The position numbers and the translations under genes are program-made. Below, in pieces: positions 1-8,652 of a DNA stretch of 10,310 bases. Source of the DNA: Saccoglossus kowalevskii (Eukaryota > Hemichordata > Enteropneusta > Harrimaniidae); assembly GCF_000003605.2 (NCBI RefSeq), contig NW_003141318.1:223621-233930 (forward strand), in the 5' to 3' direction. Below the pieces are notes generated by a model. The model was not told the origin of the DNA. It saw only the letters and a list, made by a program, of their open reading frames with translations, and ran no database searches. Every line of letters begins with the position of its first letter. The first letter of the stretch is position 1.

Positions 1-4
1 AATA

Positions 5-215
5 AAACTTGGTCCATAAATGCTCTAGGACAATAGACAGCCTGATTAATTTTGGGTTAAAATCTGTTCATATTAATTCTCTAATTAGCATAATAACTAA
101 TATTTTTTTGGTTCTAATCACATTTCAATGAAACTTGGTACATTGTGCAGACCTTATTAGTTTTACACTTAAATCTGTTCATATTAGTTACCTTATTTGC
201 ATAATTAGTTTTCAG
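5..215 (+). repeat. Degenerate tandem repeat, ~126-bp unit, about 1.7 copies
   Basis: AAACTTGGT occurs at 5 and again at 131. Behind it, both copies run in step through a CTTATTAG / CTGATTAAT-like block, the shared string AATCTGTTCATATTA, and a TTTGCATAAT / TTAGCATAAT block. The period is 126 bp and the copies differ at many sites, so the duplication is old. AAACTTGGT-type units are a common flavour of intronic repeat in marine invertebrates, by general impression only. The array may begin before the window. Confidence 0.7.
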
Positions 216-900
216 CTATTCCATCAATATCTCAAGTATAAGTAATTTTGAATTAATTTTTAATGTGTCTCCAAAACTCTCAGCACACAGGAGTTCTTTC
301 TAAGCTTTCTTTGATTGTGAATGCTGGAATCCAGAACGAACACATTTTAAACAAATGGTTTTTGCATAATACATGGTTCTAGGCGTGTGTGTTGGTGTCT
401 GACCAACATCCCTCCCACCTGAATTCGTCATTATTAACAATCAGGTACATGTATACAAGTTGACATTGAATCTCATTCTACAGTGTATGATCTGTTGTGA
501 CAATGTCTGCAAATTGATTCATAAACATTTTTTTTCATTGTTTTTTTTTTTTTTTTTATCTTTGAATGCAAACGAAAGGTTTTTGCCAACCAGTCACTGT
601 GTTAACAAGTGCAATGGTCTTTAAGTCTGTTGGTGATTGTAAATATTGTTCAAGATGCCAAAAATTTATAGCGATATTTATTTTTTGGTTCTCAAAGTTG
701 CCTGCATTTATTATATTAAGTCTTGAGTCTTAGTATGCATGTCCATTTTGTGTGTGTGTTTTTTGTGATATCCATTTGGTCCTAATTTTATTCCCAACAA
801 CACTCAAGCAGGCTCAACAATTTTTTTAACTTGCACATGTTAGTTTCACAATAGCAACCCCTCTTGAAATTGAACATATCTTTGTTTTTTACCTTTATCT

Positions 901-906
901 CAGCAG
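901..906 (+). promoter_or_regulatory. Tandem NAGNAG splice acceptor of the terminal HS6ST exon
   Basis: CAGCAG follows a strong pyrimidine tract. Splicing at the second AG starts the exon at 907 and gives (NN)C-Tyr-Tyr-Leu-Ile-Thr-Met-Leu-Arg-Asp-Pro. Splicing at the first AG starts at 904 and adds one serine (AGC). Both uses keep the same frame and a phase-2 junction. The shorter form aligns better with the spacing I expect for vertebrate HS6STs, so 907 is preferred. Confidence 0.7.
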
Positions 907-1513
907 CTATTATCTTATTACTATGTTGCGGGACCCTGTGTTGCGATATATCAGTGAGTGGCGACACGTACAGCGGGGTGCTACCTGGAAGACGGCGGTG
1001 CACATGTGTGATGGGCGAACTCCAACATCAGAGGAACTGCCATTATGCTACAGCGGGGAAGACTGGAGAGATGTAACCCTTCAAGAGTTTCTTGCATGTC
1101 CATACAATCTGGCAAGTAACAGGCAGACTCGCATGTTGGCCGACTTGGAGCTCGTTGGGTGCTACAACAAGTCAGCGATGTCAGAAGAAGAACGGGATAA
1201 CAAAATGCTGGAAAGTGCTAAGACAAACTTGCGACGAATGGCTTTTTTCGGTCTAACTGAATTGCAGAAAAAGAGCCAGTATCTGTTCGAAAGGACTTTT
1301 AAACTGAAATTTGAGCAACCATTTGAACAATATGATGAGACGCTGAGTAATAACGTGGATATAGACGTGAATGATCGAAATAAAATCCGCAACTGTAACA
1401 AATTAGACATAGAGTTGTATGCATATGCTAAAAATTTATTCATGCAGCGATATAAATACATGGCTGAAATGTACGAGAGTAAAGAATTCCTAGAAGATGT
1501 TGAAAATTGGTGA
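907..1513 (+). CDS. HS6ST: Heparan sulfate 6-O-sulfotransferase, terminal coding exon (partial gene)
   Basis: HS6STs are Golgi type II membrane enzymes that move sulfate from PAPS to the 6-O of glucosamine in heparan sulfate, tuning binding of growth factors such as FGFs. This exon adds 201 residues after a split codon. Residues 7-18 (LRDPVLRYISEW) are the 3'-phosphate-binding motif; Arg8 and Ser16 are the predicted PAPS ligands. Family blocks follow: HVQRGATWKT, HMCDGRTPT, CPYNLASNRQTRMLADL, a CYNKS sequon for N-glycosylation, and AFFGLTELQKKSQYLFERTF. After QRYKYM only a short acidic tail remains, ending ENW at TGA 1511-1513; vertebrate relatives have a longer tail. The N-terminal half, including the PAPS 5' loop, lies upstream of the window. 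An ATG at 923 is internal, not a start. The stop overlaps a donor-like GTGAGC at 1510, so extra splicing cannot be fully excluded. Confidence 0.95.
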
Positions 1514-2074
1514 GCTCATGTTTGTATGTTCCTATATGAACATTCTGTAAGCATTCCTACTAGATGATACACACACTGTACCACATATACAAGTTTTCTG
1601 ACTCAATTTAAGACCTGCTTCCTGAATACTCCTGATTCATAGACTCAAATAGGGTCATCATATGAATACATGTTATTATTGTTTGTAATGAGGAAAAAAC
1701 TGAATTCAGAGTGACATTGTCTCCAGTATTTGATACATGCCATTATCGCACATGCTCGGTTTGCACTTGCTTATGTAAATAACAAGACGTTACATTTCCA
1801 CTACTAGCTCATTTCACAATATCATTGCTCACAAATAATGTCACTAAGCTTTCACTATTCATAGTATAATTAATTATTCATCTAGGAGTTCATATTGAAC
1901 GAACAGACAAACGCAATTAGGGTTGAATTTGTCGTTAATGTCTGTGCACGTTTGATCTGTTTCATGCTGAACCACATTTTATGATTATGTTTGTTCTATT
2001 TTTAGTGAGGTCTTACAGTCATGACAAACTTTATTGAATCCCTAACTGGAAAATGGTTTACAATATCTTAAAGC

Positions 2075-2219
2075 GAGGGAGTCATCACCTGTGCATGCGT
2101 CAGATGGCTATAGCGTGTCATTGTTTACAAACAAGCATTTACCCATGAGTCTTTTGTTTTAGCTCGTGTTATTGTCGCTTGGGACTCAATTCACGCTCGT
2201 GCGCAGGTGACAACCCTCC
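2075..2219. repeat. Imperfect inverted repeat with GC-richer arms
   Basis: The left arm, 2075-2100, starts GAGGGAGTCATCACCTG. The right arm, 2193-2219, read on the opposite strand, gives GGAGGGTTGTCACCTG followed by a similar GC-A-G-GCGT stretch. The arms of about 26 bp enclose roughly 92 bp, and the arms stand out as GC-richer than the AT-rich surroundings. This could be a small old MITE or an RNA hairpin. No clear target-site duplication was seen. Confidence 0.5.
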
Positions 2220-2860
2220 TGCATTAAAGCCAAAACACAAGTTAAATAGGGTTACTATGTAAATGTATGTAATTCACATGACTGTACTATTGAGTGCCGA
2301 AATCATTTCTAGTTTGAATCATCGTAAATCATTACATCCAACAGTTGTTTATCTATACCCTATCTGGAGTTAAATTGCAATAATAGAAGTCATCAGCAGG
2401 ACACTACTAAATACCGATTGAGTTAGACGTACATCGAACTATGACACAGTAAATGTACTTTGTTTGGACTGCATCACATTGGGGAAAAAGTTTATCTTGT
2501 AGTTAAGAATAGAAGAAGACAATGTGATTAACTTTTCCCTGTTTTATGTTTATATGTATTATAAACTGTTATGTGATTCTATGTTACAAAAAAAGACCCT
2601 TTGTAATTGTGCATTGTGAAAACTACCATATTTCCTCTATTCTGGATAGTAATTTACAGGGCTGTTTGTTTGTCACTTCCAGTCACGTCTACTACCCTCC
2701 ACACCTTCCCAAGACAGCTGCTTTCTCACTGATTGCCCTGTATGGTTGAGAACATGAGCACAAATCTAATTTATTTTATGGGATCTTGGCGTGCGGTGAG
2801 TCGCAAAGTAACACGAGGTCAAATTCTTAGGTAAAAGGGTAGCAGTGGATTATCTAACCA

Positions 2861-2995
2861 ATTATTTGATTATTAATTAATAAAATAATTACCGTATAGC
2901 AGATTATATATCCCATTAGTTGATTATAAATTAATAAAATAATTACAGCACATTATATACCACATTAGTTTATTATTAATGAATAAAATAATTAC
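2861..2995 (+). repeat. AT-rich tandem array, three copies of a ~50-bp unit
   Basis: TAAAATAATTAC recurs at 2881, 2935 and 2984, giving spacings of 54 and 49 bp. Each copy is preceded by a GATTATTAATTAA-like block and the first two are followed by a GCA...ATTATATA-CC block. Every copy contains an AATAAA hexamer. It is a small minisatellite with no coding potential. Confidence 0.8.
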
Positions 2996-4006
2996 TAACA
3001 AATAGCAGTAGTGACTGAAAGTGACAATATAAACACCAGGCTATTGATGGGGTCTATGTTGTTAACACTTGTTAATTTGTAAATTTGCATCTCCATTATC
3101 ACTGTACATGTATTGGTAAAGCTAAAAAGCCCTTCAGTTATCTGTCTCCTAGTTGTATACTAACCCCAAACGCTAATATGTAAAACACTGACAACATTCA
3201 CCATGCACTTAAAATAATACAACAAATACTGTCAAACATGAAATATATTTTATCATCAAGAAGGAATACTTTTTCCCAATTTTAATATAGTGATTAGATT
3301 AATAAGCAACTTGCACGTATATTTTTTGCAAATCTCTTCACCCAGATTTTGTTTTTTACTGAAAATCATTAACACATATTGTCATTGTGACACCATTAAT
3401 CTGTTAGAATCGCATGAAATACTTTTGTTTTTAAATATTCCAATGTATTTATGGTCTGTGTACAATCATGATGAATAGATTCAGTTTTACGATGAATTAA
3501 TAACTATTAAGAATCAGTGAATTTTCGTCTACCAAGTGATGAGAGAGCAGAGCTACAGGTACAATGATCAGACTATAGGATAGAATTGAAGGCAGATAAA
3601 CTGAATAATACTGTATACTATATTTATCTGGCGAAAATCTTCTTTTACAAAAATCATATACTTGTGTAATCTGCCAAAATATGTCTTGTCTTAGTAACCA
3701 AGGTAAATATTTCATAGGTTACAAGTTGAAAATTATTGTTGAAAATGTTTCTAATTTTGAAAAAAAAATTGAAAAGGTAAAACCAAAGGAGCCAAGTTGG
3801 GGGTTTAAGTTAAGCCGGGACTGTACTGTGTTATATCATGAAATTTGAAAATGGCTTATTACCAACATTCAGTATTTATCAGTGCTATCGGGTACATCCC
3901 ATAATTTTAATTGATAAGACTTGTACCTCTTTTGTAAAATACTTGTAGTTTTTATAGCATAATGGTAGACCAGTTATGTTTTTAGATTTGTGTAAAGAAT
4001 TTGTGA

Positions 4007-4535
4007 TACTCCATAGGGATTGTTTAGTTGCCGGGATTTATTTTTGCTTATTTGTATTTCGCTGGCATTTATCTATGCTTATTTCGCAGGCATTAAAATG
4101 CTGAAAATTCAAATTTAACAATAAAATGTATAGTTTTCTTCAATATGCAATATGGACAAAAAAATTGTAATATTGTTATTTGATACTCCCCACGATGTAG
4201 ACCAAATCTTAAACTAAAAATGTATCATAAGCAACATTATTCGATAAATAAAAACTCAAATGCAGTGGTACACATGTGCATTGATTGTTATTGCACATAC
4301 CAAAGCACCCAATGTACATTTCAATTTTTTATCAAATGAATATTCAGATATGTGCTACAAGAACAGTGTTTGTTTCAGTTCACGATAAACCATCCTCCAG
4401 TTTACGTATCAATATTTAGTATTTTTTTTCATATTGCATCTTTTATAATCTATTTAATTTGAAACCCAGTGAATATCTCTGGAAGCATTAAATCTGCGAA
4501 AAATAAACGCAATCAATATTTTCCCTTCTACAGTA
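4007..4535. mobile_element. MITE-like element, copy A (left end uncertain)
   Basis: The right end CTTCTACAGTA (4525-4535) matches that of copy C, and CCAGTGAATAT at 4466-4476 is an exact 11-mer shared with copies B and C, at a similar distance from the right end as in C. The left part has TTTATTTTTGC and TTTCGCTGG motifs like the left arm of copy C, reading inward from a weak TACT at 4007. At about 529 bp it is more than twice the size of the others, so it may hold an insertion or be two fragments. No transposase is encoded. AATAAA at 4120 and 4247 lies inside it. Confidence 0.45.
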
Positions 4536-4861
4536 TTTAGATACCGAAAAAAAAGTGACATTTCAGTATTATTTACATTTTGGATGTGCCAAAATTGTGT
4601 ATTTTATAATCTTAATATATAATAAATTGAACACAGGTTTGACTTGTGATGTCAAAAAAAAAAAATTCTTCACATGGAGTAATAGAGGATTGAAGTGAAG
4701 ACATGTGATTCCTTTTAAAACCCTGTGACTAGGCTGCATACATCGAGTGAAGGGTCGTATATTAAATTTGGTATTTGTCATAAAGATTGCTATAATAATT
4801 TTCATAATTATTTGTACACCTTTTTACATTTACTTTGAATTAATGACCTTAATTACATCTG

Positions 4862-5074
4862 TTCTTAAGAATATTTTATTTTCGCTTGGAATTAGTTTTC
4901 ACTATTTTCACTGAAGGAACGATTCAGTGAAAATAAAATCCAGTGAATATACCTTCTTCCCTATATTTTATATTCAACTCACGAAAAATCAGTGAAAATA
5001 AATTCCCTACAAAATACCCAAAAAGTTTTTTGCAGTGAAAATTAATTCTAGCTAAAATAAAGTATTTTACAGTA
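4862..5074. mobile_element. MITE-like element, copy B (foldback)
   Basis: The right end reads AGCTAAAATAAAGTATTTTA followed by CAGTA. Its reverse complement, TACTGTAAAATACTTTATTTT, aligns along about 40 bp with the left end from 4862 (TTCTTAAGAATATTTTATTTT, then CGCTTGGAATTAGTTTTCACT). Inside is a perfect 11-bp stem, TTTTCACTGAA (4905-4915) with TTCAGTGAAAA (4923-4933) around a 7-base loop. The shared 11-mer CCAGTGAATAT is at 4940-4950. The 213-bp length, terminal inverted repeats and lack of coding capacity fit a MITE. Its left tip has decayed from TACTGTA. Confidence 0.7.
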
Positions 5075-6121
5075 GTCTTGGGATTAAAGCATACAAGGTT
5101 TGTTTTGATTCTGAAAGATATTTATTATGTTTTGCTGCCATTTAATATCATTTAGAACTTATGTTACGAAAATTTAGATTTTGCTGTATTTTTATATTTT
5201 TTGTTGACGATATAATTTAAATTTCAGAATTTTTCTTTATTTCTCTTCTGCTGCATAATAAAACTTTTGTTTATTGATCCACTCTGTTTTTGCATGAAGT
5301 TTATGCAAGATACATAAATCACATATAGTTGCTTCATAAATGAAGTACGCCCCCAAAACTTCTGTACTAATGTTCATTCGCGCAGTATACACCCAAAGTT
5401 CGCCTAGAATACCACTTGCCATATGCCACTTCACAAGCTAAGATCTTCTTACTTATTCAGATTTATGCAAACATCACATATTAAGGGATGTTGTTAACAT
5501 TAGGAGAAATACACAGGGAATCGTCTATAATAATATGAATAATATGACTACTGTTTCATTCAACAAATCAAATCTGTCTACAGCTGACCACAATGAGATA
5601 TCACAGGCATTGTAGCTAGGCATTGATTGGCGTATTATAGATTCTAAGCTATTGTATATCGGTAGTTGGAGTAGTGGGTGTTTATTTGTCTTCCATACTT
5701 GATATTATTACTGTCTTCATATACTACTATGAACTAGCATATAATGGTTACACAACTTTTTATACATTTGAAATGCTATGTTAAATTATATTTCAACTTT
5801 ATATACATGTCTTTCATCATATCACACTTATGTTACAATATTGCCAAATAGAGGCTCTTTAAATGTTGAAAATTCAGTAAAATCAAGCATTTCTGCCATT
5901 TTAGAACCATATCTTAGTTGTGTATTGAGAGATTTTGTTCAAACTTGAATAGTTTGATACTCTGATGCTTGTCGGTTTATTTTTCAGATTGAATTCAAAA
6001 AGGCTGATTGGTGGCCATTTTGTTTTAATGAATGCAGTTCTGGAGTCGTATCTATGGTTTCCTCTAATTGTTCAATTTCATTGCTTAAACTTGATAACTC
6101 ACAAGGATTATGTACTGCAAA

Positions 6122-6342
6122 TACTGTAAATGCATTAATTATTTCGTTGGTTTTAATTTTGCTATTTTTGCTGGAAAGTAAGAATGGCCTAAATTTAAAT
6201 CCACAAGAACATGTAAATTAACAATAGAACTTATTGTTTCACTGGCAAGTTTGTAAACGTTAAAACCCAGTGAATATGCTCAAAATACTAAAATAGTAAG
6301 ATAGTAAATTAAATGCCAGTGAAATTAAATGTTTCTACAGTA
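6122..6342. mobile_element. MITE-like element, copy C (best preserved ends)
   Basis: The ends are TACTGTA (6122-6128) and TACAGTA (6336-6342), exact inverted complements. The inverted similarity continues inward for about 29 bp: left TACTGTAAATGCATTAATT then ATTTCGTTGG, right (reverse complement) TACTGTAGAAACATTTAATT then TCACTGG. Outer TA dinucleotides could be a TA target duplication, with the element proper starting at CTGTA, as in Tc1/mariner-derived MITEs. The element is 221 bp, non-coding and AT-rich, and carries CCAGTGAATAT at 6267-6277. Confidence 0.75.
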
Positions 6343-6720
6343 AATTACATTTAGAATGACATGCTTCAATTTAAAAATGTTATTCTTTCTGAAGTTTTTC
6401 TTTCAATTTTGTATTTTATTCATTTACGTTGCTAGAGTTTTCTCTGTGTTAGTGAACCTTCCTAGCCATAGATTTTTGCAATTGGCTAGACGAATTGTAT
6501 GGTATTTATATGCAAATTAGTCAACGTCATGGCCAATAACAAATGTACATTTCATTCAAATAAACCATATAGAATACATTTTACTACAGTAAATATTGCA
6601 ATTTTTTAATATACAAGAATTATACTTTGTGTAAGGCATTCTACTTCTATTTTTTTTTTTCATTTTGCAAACTTTTGATTTACTCGTCAGTATTGTAAAC
6701 TGTGAATGTGTCTTGTGAAG

Positions 6721-6760
6721 AATAAAGATTTTACCTTCCCTTGTATGGTTAGTGTATTAT
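6721..6760 (+). terminator. Polyadenylation signal and downstream GT-rich element
   Basis: A canonical AATAAA at 6721-6726 is followed after about 15 bases by TTGTATGGTTAGTGTATT, a typical GT-rich downstream element. Cleavage would fall near 6737-6745. It is the best-formed 3' processing site on the + strand between the two genes and the natural end for the HS6ST transcript. Confidence 0.55.
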
Positions 6761-7315
6761 TTATTCTAAATGTACACAAAAACCTACAGATTGATATAAT
6801 GGTTACCATGCCAATGATTTAAGTGCCTTGACATTTTATTTGATAATGCTGAGATTAAGCTTAAACGTATAGATTTGAGACAGTCAAGTTGATCTAAAGG
6901 TGCTGAGAAAAATGAAAGGCTGGCAGTTGACCATCTTCAGTCTGATCTTGAAACAATGTGCACCTGTAGTCCACTATGTCGTCATACTAAGTAGAAATCA
7001 GCCAAGTCAACTCCGAAACGAGTAGGTTTGTTTAAATACAAGAATTTGGTCATATTCCAAGTCCAAAATGGCGGATGAAAATGTATAACAAAATCAACTT
7101 CTGCTTATGTGTCTGACACAGTGGACTGTAAAGGCTGTTGTCAGTGCTGGACATTAGAATTTCTATCTCTTTTTAGGAATTGCTGTCATTTCATGCTGTT
7201 TTTTGAATCTTTCCATTACATTTAAAAAAAAAAATTGTTAGTTTTGTTTTGTTAGCATTTTGGACAAAATTGAAAAATAAAAAAAAGTGATAAAGCATAA
7301 AATTGGCGATCAGAG

Positions 7316-7345
7316 CATGGAAGGTATCCGTTAGTACCTTCCATG
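7316..7345. repeat. Perfect 11-bp hairpin flanked by direct TCAGAG
   Basis: CATGGAAGGTA (7316-7326) and TACCTTCCATG (7335-7345) are exact inverted complements around an 8-base loop. TCAGAG lies directly before the palindrome (7310-7315) and again one base after it (7347-7352). The stem is too short for a standard microRNA precursor. It may be a relic of a small insertion, a recombination product or a binding site. Confidence 0.8.
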
Positions 7346-7796
7346 GTCAGAGTGAATAGAGATCATTTTTTTTCAGTTGACATCAGGTTAGCACATGTTC
7401 GAGATATTTCCTAACTAGTAATTACCAGGCTATTTGTTTCAGGAAGATTTGGGCATTATCTGTTGAGTATAAAGTGATGAAATATCTATGGACAGCTATT
7501 TACTTCACAACTAACCAATCACCTGTATTGCAATAATGTACATGTAGAAGATAGTACGCCACCAACGACGAACATTTACAATAAAAACAAAGTTAATTAC
7601 TGCATTGACGCTTCGAGGAATAAGCCCCTGTACTCCATTACATCAAGGTACAAAGCATAGTTCAAACTGGGGTCTGTGTACCCACACGAGTACTAAATTA
7701 AATAAATAGCCGATGACATTGGTATTAACGATCATATATTCGTTTTGGGTTCGATCTACCCTCGCCCAACACTCATACCTAGATCACCACAAACAC

Positions 7797-7904
7797 TGCA
7801 ATAGGTTTGAGATTGCGTTCGATCGGATGGGACGGGACGATAAAAACGATCCGTGCCGTCTTTATTGCACGGTGAAAAAACAAATATTCTCATTGCAATG
7901 AGAA
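7797..7904. repeat. Cluster of inverted repeats including an 18-bp perfect palindrome
   Basis: TTCTCATTG (7887-7895) and CAATGAGAA (7896-7904) form an exact 18-bp palindrome. Just upstream, GACGGGACGAT (7831-7841) pairs with ATCCGTGCCGTC (7849-7860) with one mismatch and one bulge. Outside it, TGCAATA (7797-7803) pairs exactly with TATTGCA (7863-7869). Such clustering suggests a regulatory or structural segment, but no known element was recognised. Confidence 0.6.
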
Positions 7905-8217
7905 ATAGAATTTCCGCCGGGTGATGGATTGTTTTAATGCAGACATGGTAAAAACATCCAGATCTGTAATTGCTGAACCAGAAAGGAAAATAGGAAACAA
8001 ATAAATAAATGATGTTGAGAATAAGTAACATCAATTGAGATTGAGTAAGGCACTGGTCAAAAGGAGAAAATCAACAAGTATTTTGACCGATGAGAATTTT
8101 CGTATATACATGAAAATATGTACACAATATATGTAAACTGTACGACCTGCGTGGGATGACACAGTATACTAATCCCACTTTATGATCGTATCATACCATG
8201 TAAATAACTATTCGATT

Positions 8218-8270
8218 TGACGTGCAGGTCGATTGACGTACGTCCCAGGAATTCATAGACAGTTCACGTG
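8218..8270 (+). promoter_or_regulatory. Candidate AASS promoter: CRE-like, ACGTG and E-box motifs
   Basis: Within 53 bp lie TGACGTGC (8218-8225), TGACGTACGTC (8234-8244, containing the 10-bp palindrome GACGTACGTC) and CACGTG in TTCACGTGC (8262-8270). These resemble CREB/bZIP and bHLH sites. Their density 380-430 bp before the AASS start codon suggests a promoter. No factor can be assigned from sequence alone. Confidence 0.4.
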
Positions 8271-8313
8271 CAAACACAGCGTTCTTCACACCGTGACCGG
8301 GACGAGGAAAAGC

Positions 8314-8633
8314 GTAAGTTCATTTGTTACACCCTCAATAACTATAAAAATAGGCTGCCTATATCTGTTAACAATCCGATGAGAATTGAGTGTTATTGTT
8401 TGAAAAATTTCATACCATATGGTTAAGAGAATAAACTGGATTTGTAATGTATGTAAATTGTATGCACGCTGTATTATTGAGTGACTTATTGAAGTAATTG
8501 GATGATTTATTAAAGTAATGGCATGTCGCGAAGAATCCTAGTCAGATTATGAAACCATGCACAATTACTGATGTACCGTGCATGACGACACCGATCTCTC
8601 ACCGTGGATCACCCATTGTTGTTTTGTTGACAG
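8314..8633 (+). other. Candidate 5'-UTR intron or unspliced leader of the AASS-like gene
   Basis: A good donor, GTAAGT at 8314-8319, and an acceptor, TTGTTTTGTTGACAG ending at 8633, would define an intron ending 19 bases before the start codon, with a non-coding first exon ending at 8313. The competing model is a TATA box (TATAAAAATAGG, from 8343) driving a start near 8375 with no upstream exon. A small direct duplication of 21-bp period (TTATTGAAGTAAT at 8486, TTATTAAAGTAAT at 8507) lies inside. No coding signal is seen. Confidence 0.35.
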
Positions 8634-8652
8634 TTAACTCGACTGTGACGTA

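Larger units (their letters stand above)
1..906 (+). other. 3' end of an HS6ST intron
   Basis: This stretch lies upstream of the HS6ST exon in the same transcript and ends in a textbook acceptor: a T/C-rich tract from about 882 to 900 followed by CAGCAG at 901-906. I found no coding exon in it. Short open frames here have no recognisable protein similarity and are AT-biased. It holds the 126-bp degenerate tandem repeat at its start, a perfect 6-bp hairpin (391-396 with 402-407), a 17-T run (541-557) and a short GT-rich run near 750-760. The part of HS6ST before this intron, which should carry the signal-anchor, the 5'-phosphosulfate loop and the catalytic histidine, lies outside the window. 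Only the acceptor end of the intron is seen. Confidence 0.75.
1514..6745 (+). other. Putative long 3' UTR of HS6ST (with inserted repeats)
   Basis: This 5.2-kb stretch contains no open frame that looks like a protein. The longest frames are AT-rich, low in complexity and unlike any family I know. It is bounded by the HS6ST stop and the best poly(A) site of the window at 6721. Earlier AATAAA hexamers lie in the tandem array (about 2879-2987), at 4120, 4247, 4932 and 5056, so shorter transcripts are possible. A Pumilio-type element TGTAAATA lies at 1774-1781. Apart from the repeats listed separately I see nothing else in it. An alternative is a short UTR followed by ordinary intergenic DNA; only transcript data can tell. 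Confidence 0.45.
6761..8217. other. Intergenic region between HS6ST and the AASS-like gene
   Basis: No convincing gene is present. Frames at about 7713-7901 (+) and 7756-8034 (-) overlap each other, lack any recognised motif and cross a palindromic stretch. Visible features are an AAAATGGCGG string at 7066 that resembles a YY1 site (with a six-codon frame ATG...TAA), an A-run near 7225, and the palindromes listed separately. About 7740-7930 is GC-richer than its flanks and could be a distal regulatory segment of the downstream gene. Confidence 0.6.

Noticed and set aside
1162-1461. 99-residue open frame on the - strand
   Set aside because: It is the antisense shadow of the HS6ST exon, whose + strand frame is clearly conserved.
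2546-3478. Short + strand frames (67 and 62 residues) after HS6ST
   Set aside because: Ordinary lengths for AT-rich non-coding DNA, with no recognisable motif.
7066-7090. AAAATGGCGG with a six-codon ATG frame, possible YY1 site or first exon
   Set aside because: The frame ends at once in TAA, the nearby GTATAA donor is weak, and no following exon is evident.
7741-7765. GGGTTCGATCTACCC resembling a tRNA B box / T-arm
   Set aside because: Only a three-pair stem forms and no matching A box, anticodon arm or acceptor stem is found on either side.
7713-8034. Overlapping frames on both strands (62 and 92 residues)
   Set aside because: No start context, motif or splice evidence; they cross the palindrome cluster and overlap each other.
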